Source of the DNA: CAZWSC01 sp964636385
GTDB lineage: Bacteria > Eisenbacteria > RBG-16-71-46 > CAIMUX01
Direction: 5' to 3'
NCBI GenBank assembly: GCA_964636385.1
Contig: CAZWSC010000029.1
Location: forward strand, 1 to 47,418
DNA length: 47,418 bases
Shown here: in pieces, positions 8,319 to 16,595 of the stretch
Position numbering within the stretch: position 1 is the first letter of the stretch
Layout: each line of letters starts with the position of its first letter
Made by a program: the position numbers and the translations under genes
The notes under the pieces: generated by a model
The model's input: only the letters and a program-made list of their open reading frames with translations
What the model was told of the DNA's origin: nothing
Database searches by the model: none

Positions 8319-9536
8319 TTGGCCACTGTGTACAATCCCAATCCTCAAGCCCGCCGGGCGTTCCGTGCGCGCAGCATCGCCAAGAGAGCCGCCCGATTCG
8401 CATCTGTCGTTGCGGTTCCACTCTCTCTCTACCTCGCGCTGATGACCACAGTGGCGGGGAGCGCTGCGGCCGATGCGCGGCTGCGCCTGGACACCACCTA
8501 CGAGACATGGGGCTGGGACCGGGCGGACGACGAAGCCGTCCGTGCATCCGAATGGACAACCCGCCTGGGCTGCGATTACGAGCTGAAGCCGGGACTGACT
8601 CTTCAGCTCAGAACCGGATGGGTGTCAGCAGGAATGGAACCGGATTGCAGCGGCGGGAAGACCGCTGTCTCCTGCCCCCTGGCTCTCGGCGCCCGCGTCG
8701 CATACAGGGTTGGCGACCGCTGGCTCATCCGTCTTGGCATGAACGCCCCAACCGGCACCACAGGCCTCTCACCCGAGGAATCGCAACTCGCCCAAGTCCT
8801 GGGCTCACGCATTATGACGTTCGCGGGAGGCCGCCTCGGAGAAGGATCCGGCGTCGACTTCGGCCTCTCACATGCCTTCCGTGCCGGCAGGCTTACGATC
8901 GGTTCGGGCATCGGATACGCATTCAGAGGATCGTATGACGCAGTAGGAGGCGGGCCGGCATATGACCCCGGCAACCGGCTCTCACTGGCAGGGGGCTTCG
9001 ACTTGGGCGGTACCCGCTACGCCCGCTGGCTTCTGCGTACGAATGTCCGGACTGTCTTCTACACAGTCGACCGACATGATGGATCCGATGTCTATCAGAC
9101 CGGTGACCGATACGAGCTTCAGACCTTGCTTCGCCGCCGCTGGGCCATGACATCCGGCTGGGTATCGGCGTCATGGATCACATACGGCCAGGCACATGTT
9201 CTCGGAACCGGCGTACTTCCCGACCGGAATCTGCGGATGCAGGGAGATGAGTTCTACTTCGATGCCGGTATGTGGCGGACCATTACGCCGCGATTCTCCG
9301 CCAGGGTCGGATCAGGCATGAGGTTCATCGAAGCCAATGAGGATGGCATGCGCAAGGCGCGGAGGCACGACATCATTGCGGGATGCCGCTGGATCGCAGC
9401 ACCCCGCCTGGGAGTTGAACTGCAGGCTCGGTACTCTGCGGGAAGCCTGACCCGGCAGACATGGGAACTGAACAACCGCCCAGGATCCGATCTGACGGGA
9501 GTCGGGATGACGGCGGCGATGACCCTGGACTTGTAA
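8319..9536 (+). CDS. Outer-membrane beta-barrel protein
   Basis: 405 residues from a TTG at 8319; AAGGAG lies 8 bases upstream, while the nearby ATG is out of frame. A signal segment (FASVVAVPLSLYLALMTTVAGSAAA) precedes many amphipathic strands rich in Gly and aromatics (LTLQLRTGWVSAG, GLSHAFRAGRLTIGSGIGYAF, WLLRTNVRTVFYTV, RFSARVGSGMRF). It ends in LDL, a barrel-like terminus. It looks like the transporter or MetA-pathway type barrels of unknown substrate. It lies between the FlgO/TPR gene and the kinase, with about 5 bases to the next likely start, so the genes are probably co-transcribed. Confidence 0.7.
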   Translation: MATVYNPNPQARRAFRARSIAKRAARFASVVAVPLSLYLALMTTVAGSAAADARLRLDTTYETWGWDRADDEAVRASEWTTRLGCDYELKPGLTLQLRTGWVSAGMEPDCSGGKTAVSCPLALGARVAYRVGDRWLIRLGMNAPTGTTGLSPEESQLAQVLGSRIMTFAGGRLGEGSGVDFGLSHAFRAGRLTIGSGIGYAFRGSYDAVGGGPAYDPGNRLSLAGGFDLGGTRYARWLLRTNVRTVFYTVDRHDGSDVYQTGDRYELQTLLRRRWAMTSGWVSASWITYGQAHVLGTGVLPDRNLRMQGDEFYFDAGMWRTITPRFSARVGSGMRFIEANEDGMRKARRHDIIAGCRWIAAPRLGVELQARYSAGSLTRQTWELNNRPGSDLTGVGMTAAMTLDL

Positions 9537-9541
9537 AAGGG

Positions 9542-10939
9542 ATGCCTCTCTCCACGGAAGGACGGCGCGAACTGGAGCGCCGGGTTTCGGCCTCCCTCTC
9601 GAATGAGTACGATTGCCTTGAACTTTTCGCAGTCGGCGGAATGGCCGCCATCTTCACCGGAGTCAACCGGGGTCTTGGTCGCAAGGAAGCGATCAAGGTG
9701 CTCCCCGACCTCGAGAGAGACGGCCGGGATGTCTATGCCCTCTTCATGCAGGAGTGCAGAGCGCTTGCTGCATTGAAGCACCCCAACGTCATCACGGTGT
9801 TCAACGCAGGACACAGCGATGAACACCGTATTGCATGGCTTGCCGAGGAGTTCATCGAAGGCGGAACCCTCGACGAAAGATTGCGATACGGCCCATGCCG
9901 GCTGCAGGAGAGTCTTGAAGTGGCCCGTGGCGTACTCGCTGGTCTGCAACACGCACACGAGCATGGCATTCTTCATCGCGACCTGAAGCCGGAGAACGTC
10001 TTCCTCGAAACGAATGGCAGGGTGATTCTGGCCGACTTCGGAATTGCCCTCATGGCTGGTCGGGAACGCCCTCAGGAGGCAAGGCCGCCAGGTACGGTCG
10101 CATACATGAGCCCGGAGCAGTTGCGTGGAGAGAAACTGGATGCAAGATCGGATCTATACTCCTTCGGACTGCTCCTGTATGAGGCATTCACTGGACGGCA
10201 TCCCTTCTGCGGCCCGGACCAGGAGATTGTCACACATCGCCAGATGAACGAGCAGCCTCGCGGGCCAAAGGCGATCCGGCCAGATCTGCCCGATGATCTG
10301 TGCAATTTGATACTGGAGCTCCTGAGGAAGGAGCCGGAGGGGCGACCCTCATCTTCCGCTGAAGTGCTGGAACGTCTCACTGCGATTCTACATACACTAG
10401 CCGCCCCTGCCGGACCACCGCCTGAATCGGTGCAAGAGATATCACGGCCATGGGCGATTCGCTGGATCGCCGTCGTGACCATCGCTGCGGGCGCCACTGC
10501 AGCTCTAGCCTTATGGTGGGGCCCGTGGAGGGAGGCCGACGACGGCAGAGGAGACGCATTTCAGGATTCCGCTCCTGCGGTCGCGGAAGCCGACTCGTCC
10601 AGGTTCACCCCGGGGCCAGCATGGGAAGCCGAGGCTTGTCTGCAACGCACAGAAGCTCCCGCTCCTTTGATTCCGGCAGGTCCCTCCTACGTGCGGATAG
10701 CTCTGACTGGAGCCAGAGATGCCGCTCACGGTAGTGTGGTTATCCTTGACGGCCACGAGCAGGAGACTCGAGCGCCAGCCGTGCTCCCCCTGCACGGAGG
10801 GACGCATACGCACCGTATCTCTCTGCGCAAATATGGGTTATCATTTGTGCCAGCCGAGCACCAGGTGGCGCCCCCGGACGAGGGTGACACTGTAGAAATC
10901 CGATTTGCTGCCACGAGAACTCCGGCTCAAGCCTGGTAG
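9542..10939 (+). CDS. Transmembrane Ser/Thr protein kinase with PEGA-like outer domain
   Basis: 465 residues from the ATG at 9542; an upstream in-frame ATG at 9461 would overlap the barrel gene by 76 bases. It is a PknB-type kinase: VGGMAAIF loop (first glycine of the usual loop absent), AIKVL Lys 52, HRDLKPEN with Asp 147, DFG at 165-167, then SPEQLRG and DLYSFGLLLYE. A single TM segment (WIAVVTIAAGATAALALWW) lies near residues 305-330. The 130-residue C-terminal part ends in a PEGA-like beta domain (YVRIALTGARDAAHGSVVILDG). The kinase faces the cytoplasm and the PEGA-like part faces the periplasm. It sits inside the sigma/anti-sigma/FlgO cluster and may link envelope state to transcription. 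Confidence 0.85.
   Translation: MPLSTEGRRELERRVSASLSNEYDCLELFAVGGMAAIFTGVNRGLGRKEAIKVLPDLERDGRDVYALFMQECRALAALKHPNVITVFNAGHSDEHRIAWLAEEFIEGGTLDERLRYGPCRLQESLEVARGVLAGLQHAHEHGILHRDLKPENVFLETNGRVILADFGIALMAGRERPQEARPPGTVAYMSPEQLRGEKLDARSDLYSFGLLLYEAFTGRHPFCGPDQEIVTHRQMNEQPRGPKAIRPDLPDDLCNLILELLRKEPEGRPSSSAEVLERLTAILHTLAAPAGPPPESVQEISRPWAIRWIAVVTIAAGATAALALWWGPWREADDGRGDAFQDSAPAVAEADSSRFTPGPAWEAEACLQRTEAPAPLIPAGPSYVRIALTGARDAAHGSVVILDGHEQETRAPAVLPLHGGTHTHRISLRKYGLSFVPAEHQVAPPDEGDTVEIRFAATRTPAQAW
10913..10922 (+). repeat. GCGAGAACTC motif, copy 8 (ACGAGAACTC)
   Basis: Plus-strand copy within the last codons of the kinase gene, 108 bases upstream of the next start at 11030. Confidence 0.55.
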
Positions 10940-11029
10940 TACACGGGCAGGCCAACCTGAACACCGGACCACTGGGAAGAAGCGCATGCGTCCCTTCTCA
11001 TCTGTCTGAGCGCCTGCAGGAGAAACAGC

Positions 11030-12100
11030 ATGATTCATGCATTCAGCTATCGCCCCTCGCCACCGCTGGCTGCCGGCCTGGCCGCGTTGCTGTCGGCCCT
11101 TGTCCTCTGCGCGTGCATCGCCCATGCCGCAACGCCCGATCCCCACCTGGAGAATCCATCCGCAGCGGACACGTTGTCCGCCGATGAGCTTTACAGGAGG
11201 GCATCAGAGTGCTTCTACGAAGCCCGCTTCGTTTCCGCTGCGGGCAGTCTAGGGCAGTACCTCTCGTTGCCGGACCTTTCCATACCGGACCGCATACGCG
11301 GGCTCGAACTGAAGGGCGCGTGTCACATCGCCTGCTCCGAGCCGATTGCCGCCCGCAAGGCGGTTGAGGCCATTCTCGATCTCGATAACTCATACGTGAT
11401 GAGTCCTGACACGGCGTTCCCCCCCCTCCTCAAGGTCTTCTTCGGGGTCCTCAAGGATCGCGGGGCACTCGCTTTGCCGCCGGGGATCAGATCGATCGCC
11501 GTCGTGCCGCTGGAGAACACGTCCATTACCGAGCACCACACCATGGAACCGCTCGGGTTGGGACTTGCACAGGCAATCATCACCGATATAGTTGGCGCGA
11601 GTGAAGTCTGGGTTGTGGAACGGGAACGCCTGGACTATGCGTTGGAAGAGATCAACATGCCGCCCGGCGCCATCGACCTGGAAACAGCGGCGAGGGCAGG
11701 AAGGCTGGTGGGTGCACAGAGTTTTCTGATGGGAAGCTTCACGCGCATCGGCGACAGGATGCGAATTGATGTGAGGCTGGTCGAGACCGAGACCGGAGTC
11801 GTAATCAAGACCCGCACCGTGGATGGCAGGATGCGTGACGTCTTCGAACTCGTGCATGAACTGACGAAGCTGGTGGTTGCCGACTTGGGCGATGTCTACA
11901 CGCGGCCGCCATCGAAAGCGGACGCAGGTCTGAAGGCCCTGATGGAGTATGCAGCCGGTCTGGACCTTCTGGACCGCGGGAGATATGCCGAAGCCGAAGA
12001 GCGTCTGCAGGCTGCCCTGGCAATCTCGCCAGACTATGAGGAGGCCAGGAATCTTCTCAGGCAGCTAAGGCCGATGCTGGCCACGCTCGGGAACCACTGA
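11030..12100 (+). CDS. FlgO/CsgG-like protein with TPR, paralogue of 6927-8288
   Basis: 356 residues; GCAGGAG lies 7 bases before the ATG. A signal segment (LAAGLAALLSALVLCACIAHAA) may be a lipobox or an ordinary signal. Helical repeats come first, then the FlgO-type core: SIAVVPLENTSI, LAQAIITDIVGASEVWVVERERLDYALEEI, AARAGRLVGAQSFLMGSFTRIGDRMRIDVRLVE. A TPR closes the protein (GLDLLDRGRYAEAEERLQAALAI). The domain order mirrors the paralogue at 6927. Both probably act in the periplasm or at the outer membrane near the barrel and the kinase sensor domain. Confidence 0.75.
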   Translation: MIHAFSYRPSPPLAAGLAALLSALVLCACIAHAATPDPHLENPSAADTLSADELYRRASECFYEARFVSAAGSLGQYLSLPDLSIPDRIRGLELKGACHIACSEPIAARKAVEAILDLDNSYVMSPDTAFPPLLKVFFGVLKDRGALALPPGIRSIAVVPLENTSITEHHTMEPLGLGLAQAIITDIVGASEVWVVERERLDYALEEINMPPGAIDLETAARAGRLVGAQSFLMGSFTRIGDRMRIDVRLVETETGVVIKTRTVDGRMRDVFELVHELTKLVVADLGDVYTRPPSKADAGLKALMEYAAGLDLLDRGRYAEAEERLQAALAISPDYEEARNLLRQLRPMLATLGNH

Positions 12101-12192
12101 TCTGCACCGGACGCGGCATCACACCCCGGCCCTGGCTGTCGATGGGCAGTCCGGGCTGAGCGGAGGAGACGTCGATCATTGACTGCCGCAAC

Positions 12193-13650
12193 ATGGGCAT
12201 GACCCTGGAAGCCGAACCTTGTACAGCTTACTCATTCGCGCTTCACCATGCTGGTCTGGGTCCGCTCGCCCTGATCACAGCCCGGAATGACACCCCCGGC
12301 GAGATGCCCGCAACCGATGCGTTCGCATACATCGATGCAGTTTCCGGCAGGTGGCGGATCAGGATCCCCGAGCTCGGCCCTGGTGAAGGGGCGGAGGTTG
12401 CTGTGGACGCGCTGGATCTGGACAGGGATGCCCTCGAGCGCATGGTCAGGCCGGCAGAGGCCTCTCTTCGGCTCGAGCTAGGATCGGCCAACACCTCCGC
12501 TCCGCTCCTTCTTCTGGCCCCCTGGCAATGGCCGGTCTTCTCTTCGGCCCTGCCTGCACTCGCAGCCTGCGTTCTGAAGCATGACGGAATCGTTCGGACG
12601 CTCATCTCCGAGTCCAGGCTTTGGAAGCCAGGCGGCGGAAGGAAGATGACCCCGGACAGGAGCCAATCCTCGGATCACGACGCGCCTGTCTCCATGCTTG
12701 AACGGATCTTCCGGCATCTCTCGGACAACCACCTCATCACCTATGCCGAGCCGCTGGTAACGCGCCATCCATCGGGCGCTGTCTTCCAGGATATCCGGCC
12801 CCCGCACAGGATCCTCCACAACCGGCGCGACTGTATCGGCGAAGCAACCTGCATCGACCTGACGCTCCTGATCGCCGGATGCCTGGAGGGAATGGGTCTG
12901 GCCCCCTTGCTGCTCCTGGTGCTGGACATCGAGGGTGTGCCAGTACACGCATTCCTGGGAGTGTGGCTCAGGGCGCAACCCCGCATTCACCCGGTCATCC
13001 GCGACCCGGCATTCCTGGATCAGGTTGCCGCGCGGGGGGATCTGCTCCTGATCGAGACGACGGCCGTGTGCGAAGGGAGCAGGAGGGCGGAGTTCGATGA
13101 GGCGATCCGTCAGGGACGCGAAAACCTGACGTCCTGCCGGAGACTCGTTGCCCTTGACATCGCGGCACTCCGCCCGCCGATGGGCATGGTCCTTCCGATG
13201 GAGACCCCGTACGAGTCGTCGGTGCTCCTGGCCCTTGCCGAAGCTGCGGAACTTGCCCGTGTTATGGCGAGCTCCCGCTTCGAGACGCTTCACCTGCTCT
13301 TCGGGCTCGTGAGGGCCGGGGGCGAGATCTCAACCCGGCTGCTGGACGAAGCCGGCGTTGCTGCAGCCGGCCTCGAGGAGGAGGTCCGACTCATCATGAC
13401 AACACGCCGCAGGGACGGTCGGCGCGTGCCAACCGTGGGTTATGACCAGTGCATCAACGAAGCCACGGAGAATGCCCGCAGCCAGGGCTCGACGATCGTC
13501 CGCGAGTGCGATCTCTGGTGGGCAGTCCTGAGGAGCAGGAGCCGCTCTGTGGAGGCAGCCCTCGAGAACTCGGGGTGTCCCCAAACGACTCTTGTTCCTC
13601 TTCTGGATATCCTCTGTCCGCAGAGTCGAAGCACAACGACAATCGGCTGA
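12193..13650 (+). CDS. Transglutaminase-like protein fused to a double Clp_N domain
   Basis: 485 residues. The N-terminal 110 residues and the block at 200-310 (RDCIGEATCIDLTLLIAGCLEGMGLAPLLLL, VHAFLGVWL, LLLIETT) match, from memory of the family, the N-terminal transglutaminase-like module of DUF4011-type helicase proteins; Cys 220 and His 252 are the likely catalytic pair. The usual helicase is absent. Instead residues 340-388 and 414-462 form two Clp_N repeats (SSVLLALAEAAELARVMASSRFETLHLLFGLV, then INEATENARSQGSTIVRECDLWWAVL), the adaptor and substrate-binding module of ClpA/ClpC. No ATPase follows. There is no signal peptide, so it is cytoplasmic. Start uncertain (ATG at 12193 or 12199): the GGAGGAG site lies over 20 bases upstream. 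Confidence 0.65.
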   Translation: MGMTLEAEPCTAYSFALHHAGLGPLALITARNDTPGEMPATDAFAYIDAVSGRWRIRIPELGPGEGAEVAVDALDLDRDALERMVRPAEASLRLELGSANTSAPLLLLAPWQWPVFSSALPALAACVLKHDGIVRTLISESRLWKPGGGRKMTPDRSQSSDHDAPVSMLERIFRHLSDNHLITYAEPLVTRHPSGAVFQDIRPPHRILHNRRDCIGEATCIDLTLLIAGCLEGMGLAPLLLLVLDIEGVPVHAFLGVWLRAQPRIHPVIRDPAFLDQVAARGDLLLIETTAVCEGSRRAEFDEAIRQGRENLTSCRRLVALDIAALRPPMGMVLPMETPYESSVLLALAEAAELARVMASSRFETLHLLFGLVRAGGEISTRLLDEAGVAAAGLEEEVRLIMTTRRRDGRRVPTVGYDQCINEATENARSQGSTIVRECDLWWAVLRSRSRSVEAALENSGCPQTTLVPLLDILCPQSRSTTTIG

Positions 13651-13801
13651 CGACTCCCCTTCCCACCCTTCCCCTCCGTCATGACGCCTCCGATCCCCTT
13701 GTGACGCCGCTCAGCCCATGCCAATCGGGTGTCCAAGGGAATCGGGGGCACCATAGTCGGGTCAGCCATCCTTCAAACTTAAGCTCGCCTCTCGGTTCCT
13801 C

Positions 13802-13811
13802 GCGAGAACTC
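13802..13811 (+). repeat. GCGAGAACTC motif, copy 9
   Basis: Plus-strand copy 97 bases upstream of the start at 13908. It sits in an imperfect palindrome, and a perfect 7-base inverted repeat (13831-13837 with 13860-13866) lies between it and the gene. Confidence 0.6.
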
Positions 13812-13907
13812 CCTCGCCCGCGCCTAGAAGGAGCGGGTCGATCGAGTTCTCAGGCATGTCCCGCTCGGGGGAGGCCCGGTGCGGGGATGGATCGAAAGGA
13901 GAGGGGC

Positions 13908-14429
13908 ATGAAGAAGCAGATGATCATCGCCGTTGCCATTCTGATGGCTGTTGCAGGAACGACCGCCGATGCGCAGACCAGCGAGCAGAGCCACAGCCGG
14001 ATCAACTCCGGGGTCGGGTTCGGGATCCCCTACGGCGTGCTGGGGGCGAACTTGGATCTCGATCTGGGGTCGGGATTCAAGGGGTCCTTTGGACTGGGGA
14101 GCACCATCGTGGCCGGCCCGGGCTTCTCGGCTGGTGTGAAGTACTTCCTCGGCGCGCCGGATCGCGGCTTCCGCCCCCGGTGTGGGGTCTTCTACGGTAC
14201 CAACGCCATCATCCAGAGGAGCGCTGGGATTGTGGACGCGTACGAGAGCTACAGCGGGCTGAACCTCGTATTCGGCTCCGAGGTCATGTTCGGTTCATCC
14301 AGGAAGCATGGTCTGGACTTCGACCTGGTCTACATCGCCACGAACGGATACGACGATGACGACTTGGGAGGCGTGGAGTCCGAACCGGGTAGGGTCAAGT
14401 TCTCTCTGGGTTACAGGAGAGCCTTGTAG
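13908..14429 (+). CDS. Small outer-membrane beta-barrel-like protein
   Basis: 173 residues from the ATG at 13908, preceded by AAAGGAGAGG. A clear signal peptide (MKKQMIIAVAILMAVAGTTADA) precedes a Gly-rich, strand-rich body (VGFGIPYGVLGANLDLDLGSGFKGSFGLGS, LNLVFGSEVMFG, LDFDLVYIATNGY). It ends GRVKFSLGYRRAL, consistent with a small 8-stranded barrel. No specific family recognised. It has its own motif and leader hairpin, and a terminator-like hairpin lies 70 bases downstream, so it is probably monocistronic. Confidence 0.7.
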   Translation: MKKQMIIAVAILMAVAGTTADAQTSEQSHSRINSGVGFGIPYGVLGANLDLDLGSGFKGSFGLGSTIVAGPGFSAGVKYFLGAPDRGFRPRCGVFYGTNAIIQRSAGIVDAYESYSGLNLVFGSEVMFGSSRKHGLDFDLVYIATNGYDDDDLGGVESEPGRVKFSLGYRRAL

Positions 14430-14498
14430 CCTGCGCCATGCCTGCTTCGTCCGGCCGCTGCGAATCCGGCGAGAAGCGAGGAATCGAACGGAAGCAGA

Positions 14499-14527
14499 CG
14501 CCCCGGGTCGAGAACCGGCCCGGGGCG
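14499..14527 (+). terminator. Terminator-like hairpin after the small OMP gene
   Basis: CGCCCCGGG pairs perfectly with CCCGGGGCG around an 11-base loop, followed by ATTTCATT, a weak T-rich tail. It is 70 bases after the stop of the small outer-membrane protein. Confidence 0.65.
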
Positions 14528-14908
14528 ATTTCATTCGGGTCGAGGGGTTGCCCTGCCATAGCGCCCCCGATTTCTCCACAGTCCTCCCCGCGGCGGCGGA
14601 CGATGAAGTCGATCTATACACTCGCGCTCAAGAACATCCAAACCCCTCGATTCGAATGGCTCACCGTCGCCGGGCGTCTCCTCACGCTGGCCAAAGGCGC
14701 CACCCTGCGCCTTCCAAGCAGTCCAGGGATTGAAGCGTGCTTCCAGAAATCGGCATGAGCGGCCAAGAATGCCGGATTGGGGTTAGATAATGGCCTGGCA
14801 GGCTGTGTTCCTGAAGGGTTACGCCTCACTGTCGGTCCACTTGGGTGCCGGGGGTTGAACACCGCCCAACTACTTGGGACTGCCGCGCGCGCCCTGGAGC
14901 CCCTGCTC

Positions 14909-14918
14909 ACGAGAACTC
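14909..14918 (+). repeat. GCGAGAACTC motif, copy 10 (ACGAGAACTC)
   Basis: Plus-strand copy 76 bases before the start at 14994, followed by GCGCCCG/CGGGCGC at 14943-14957. Confidence 0.6.
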
Positions 14919-14993
14919 CCCCCCTCGGCAGTATTGGGTGTGGCGCCCGTCGGGCGCATGAACGCAAGGGGAATCGAACCGTGGAGGTGAGCG

Positions 14994-15524
14994 ATGTCCG
15001 GACCGATGGCGATGAGAAATGTGGTTGCAGACTGGACCGCGGACGAAAAGTCGCGTGGTGAAACGGTCGACCGAGTGCATCCGGCCAGGTACTCCGGGGA
15101 CTCGAAGCCGATGCGCATCATCGACGAGTTGCACATCCGGGTGGCCGATATGATCCAGGCAGCCGAGGATGAGGCCAAGATCCTGGGGGTCGTCAAGGAG
15201 AGGGTCCACGCGCAAGATCTGGCAAGTGCGCTGGTCGAGAACGTCCGTCAGGAGGCTGATCAGCGCCGACCCATTCCGCAGGTGCGGCAGCGCCTGGCCG
15301 GGCAGCTCGACACCACCCTTTATCATCGCGCCCAGCGACAGGCGCTCGGAGGACTGCTGTGGGCGGCCTTCGGAACGGCCGTGACCGTAGCGACCTACAC
15401 CGCCGCCGAGCCCGGCGGTATCTACGTCATCATGTGGGGTGCCGTCGTCTTTGGCGTCCTCGACCTCTTCAAGGGGCTCATCGGCATGGTTTCGTACGGT
15501 GCCAACGGCGAGTACCGGGAATAG
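14994..15524 (+). CDS. Two-TM membrane protein of unknown function
   Basis: 176 residues; a GGAGGTGA site lies 6 bases before the ATG. The first 110 residues are charged and helical, with no recognised domain. Two hydrophobic segments follow (LGGLLWAAFGTAVTVATYTA and IYVIMWGAVVFGVLDLFKGLIGMV), joined by a short turn, so both ends probably face the cytoplasm. No family recognised. It has its own motif-bearing leader and ends convergently with the SUMF1 gene. Confidence 0.65.
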   Translation: MSGPMAMRNVVADWTADEKSRGETVDRVHPARYSGDSKPMRIIDELHIRVADMIQAAEDEAKILGVVKERVHAQDLASALVENVRQEADQRRPIPQVRQRLAGQLDTTLYHRAQRQALGGLLWAAFGTAVTVATYTAAEPGGIYVIMWGAVVFGVLDLFKGLIGMVSYGANGEYRE

Positions 15525-15605
15525 GCGAACCGACCTCACGCCCGACGCGCCACGGCCCCAACCCAGTCTGATTCGCAAACCGCAAGACGGTACGAGGGCA
15601 ACCCG

Positions 15606-16490
15606 TTACGGAGCCGTCCTCGAGAGACGAAAGCCGACGCTGTAGAGCCAGTCGCCCGGGGGGTTGCTGTAGCGATACGCCGAGCGGCAGTACCGCGCGT
15701 AGTTGTCCCAGCTCCCACCCCGAAGAACCCGGAACGAGCCGGAAGCAGGCCCGGTCGGATCCGTGTCCGGCCCCGAGTAGGACCCATACCAGTCCCAGCA
15801 CCACTCAAAGACACTCCCATGCATGTCAAACAGGTTCCAGGCGTTTGGGCTCTTGCCCATCACGACATTGGTCTCGCTGCCGCAGTACCAGCCCACCATG
15901 GTCAGATTCGGGTCGATCCCGCAGTAGAGCTCGGTGATGGCGCCGTTGCAGAAGGCCGTCGTGCTCCCCGCCCGACAGGCGTACTCCCACTCGGCCTCGG
16001 TGGGAAGCCGGTACCCGTTGGCGTTCTGGTTCCAGGTTACTGTGGCCGAGGTGATGTGGTCCCCGCTGTACGAGGCGCTGGTCAGGGTGTAGGCCGGGGT
16101 CAGCCCCTCGGACTGGGACTTCTTGTTGCAGAAGTCGATGCAATCGAACCAGGTTACTTGTTCCACTGGCCGACTGTCGCCACTGAAGTACGAGTCGTTC
16201 CACCCCATGACCGCTTCCCACTCGGCCTGGGTGACCTCGTGGTCGGAGATGTAGAAGGCCTTGGTCACGGTGACCTGGTGTTGGGTCTCATCGGAATCGC
16301 GTCCGGGCTCATCACCCGGGCTGCCCATGGTGAAGGTGCCGGGCTGGATGTGGACAAACCCCTCCGGACCCTGGCCCGGCCCAGGCGCGGTCGGGCTACC
16401 ATCGTCATCGTCCCCGCATCCCGTCAGCAGATAGACACCAAGCATCAACACGACCGCCAGGAAGCTCAGCTTCCCTCCTCCACGGATCAT
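15606..16490 (-). CDS. SUMF1/FGE-domain lipoprotein
   Basis: 294 residues. The lipobox LLTGC is followed by an Asp/Gly/Pro linker. Then comes a full formylglycine-generating-enzyme-type fold: FVHIQPGTFTMGSPGDEPGRDSDE, FYISDHEVTQAEWEAVMG, RPVEQVTWFDCIDFCN, YRLPTEAEWEYACRAG, FDMHGSVFEWCWDWYG, RVLRGGSWDN. The pair of C-terminal cysteines that bind copper in true FGE is not preserved in the usual spacing (only NYARYCRSAYR). This is therefore probably a surface SUMF1-domain protein, not a sulfatase-maturing enzyme. No sulfatase gene is nearby. Confidence 0.85.
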   Translation of the reverse strand: MIRGGGKLSFLAVVLMLGVYLLTGCGDDDDGSPTAPGPGQGPEGFVHIQPGTFTMGSPGDEPGRDSDETQHQVTVTKAFYISDHEVTQAEWEAVMGWNDSYFSGDSRPVEQVTWFDCIDFCNKKSQSEGLTPAYTLTSASYSGDHITSATVTWNQNANGYRLPTEAEWEYACRAGSTTAFCNGAITELYCGIDPNLTMVGWYCGSETNVVMGKSPNAWNLFDMHGSVFEWCWDWYGSYSGPDTDPTGPASGSFRVLRGGSWDNYARYCRSAYRYSNPPGDWLYSVGFRLSRTAP

Positions 16491-16566
16491 CGTTCACCTC
16501 CTTGAATCGCCCCGATTTGTTCGGAGACCAGATTACGTGATTCCGGCCAGTTTGGAATATGTTTTT

Positions 16567-16590
16567 GGGCTCTTCCGGGAATCGTGTGGC
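16567..16590 (+). repeat. ISL3 left terminal inverted repeat
   Basis: GGGCTCTTCCGG, then three mismatched bases, then TCGTGTGGC, which matches the right end on the opposite strand. Confidence 0.75.
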
Positions 16591-16595
16591 TGATT

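Larger units (their letters stand above)
14430..14993. other. Intergenic region with terminator and motif
   Basis: 564 bases without a convincing gene. It holds the hairpin at 14499-14527, the motif at 14909-14918 and a 7-base palindromic stem at 14943-14957. A 106-codon frame at 14438 covers the terminator and shows no family resemblance. Confidence 0.55.

Noticed and set aside
7725..8559. Long minus-strand frames opposite the FlgO/TPR and barrel genes
   Set aside because: Arg/Pro-rich shadow translation of real plus-strand genes.
14438..14758. A 106-codon plus frame after the small OMP
   Set aside because: It spans the terminator-like hairpin, has no good ribosome site and no recognisable sequence.
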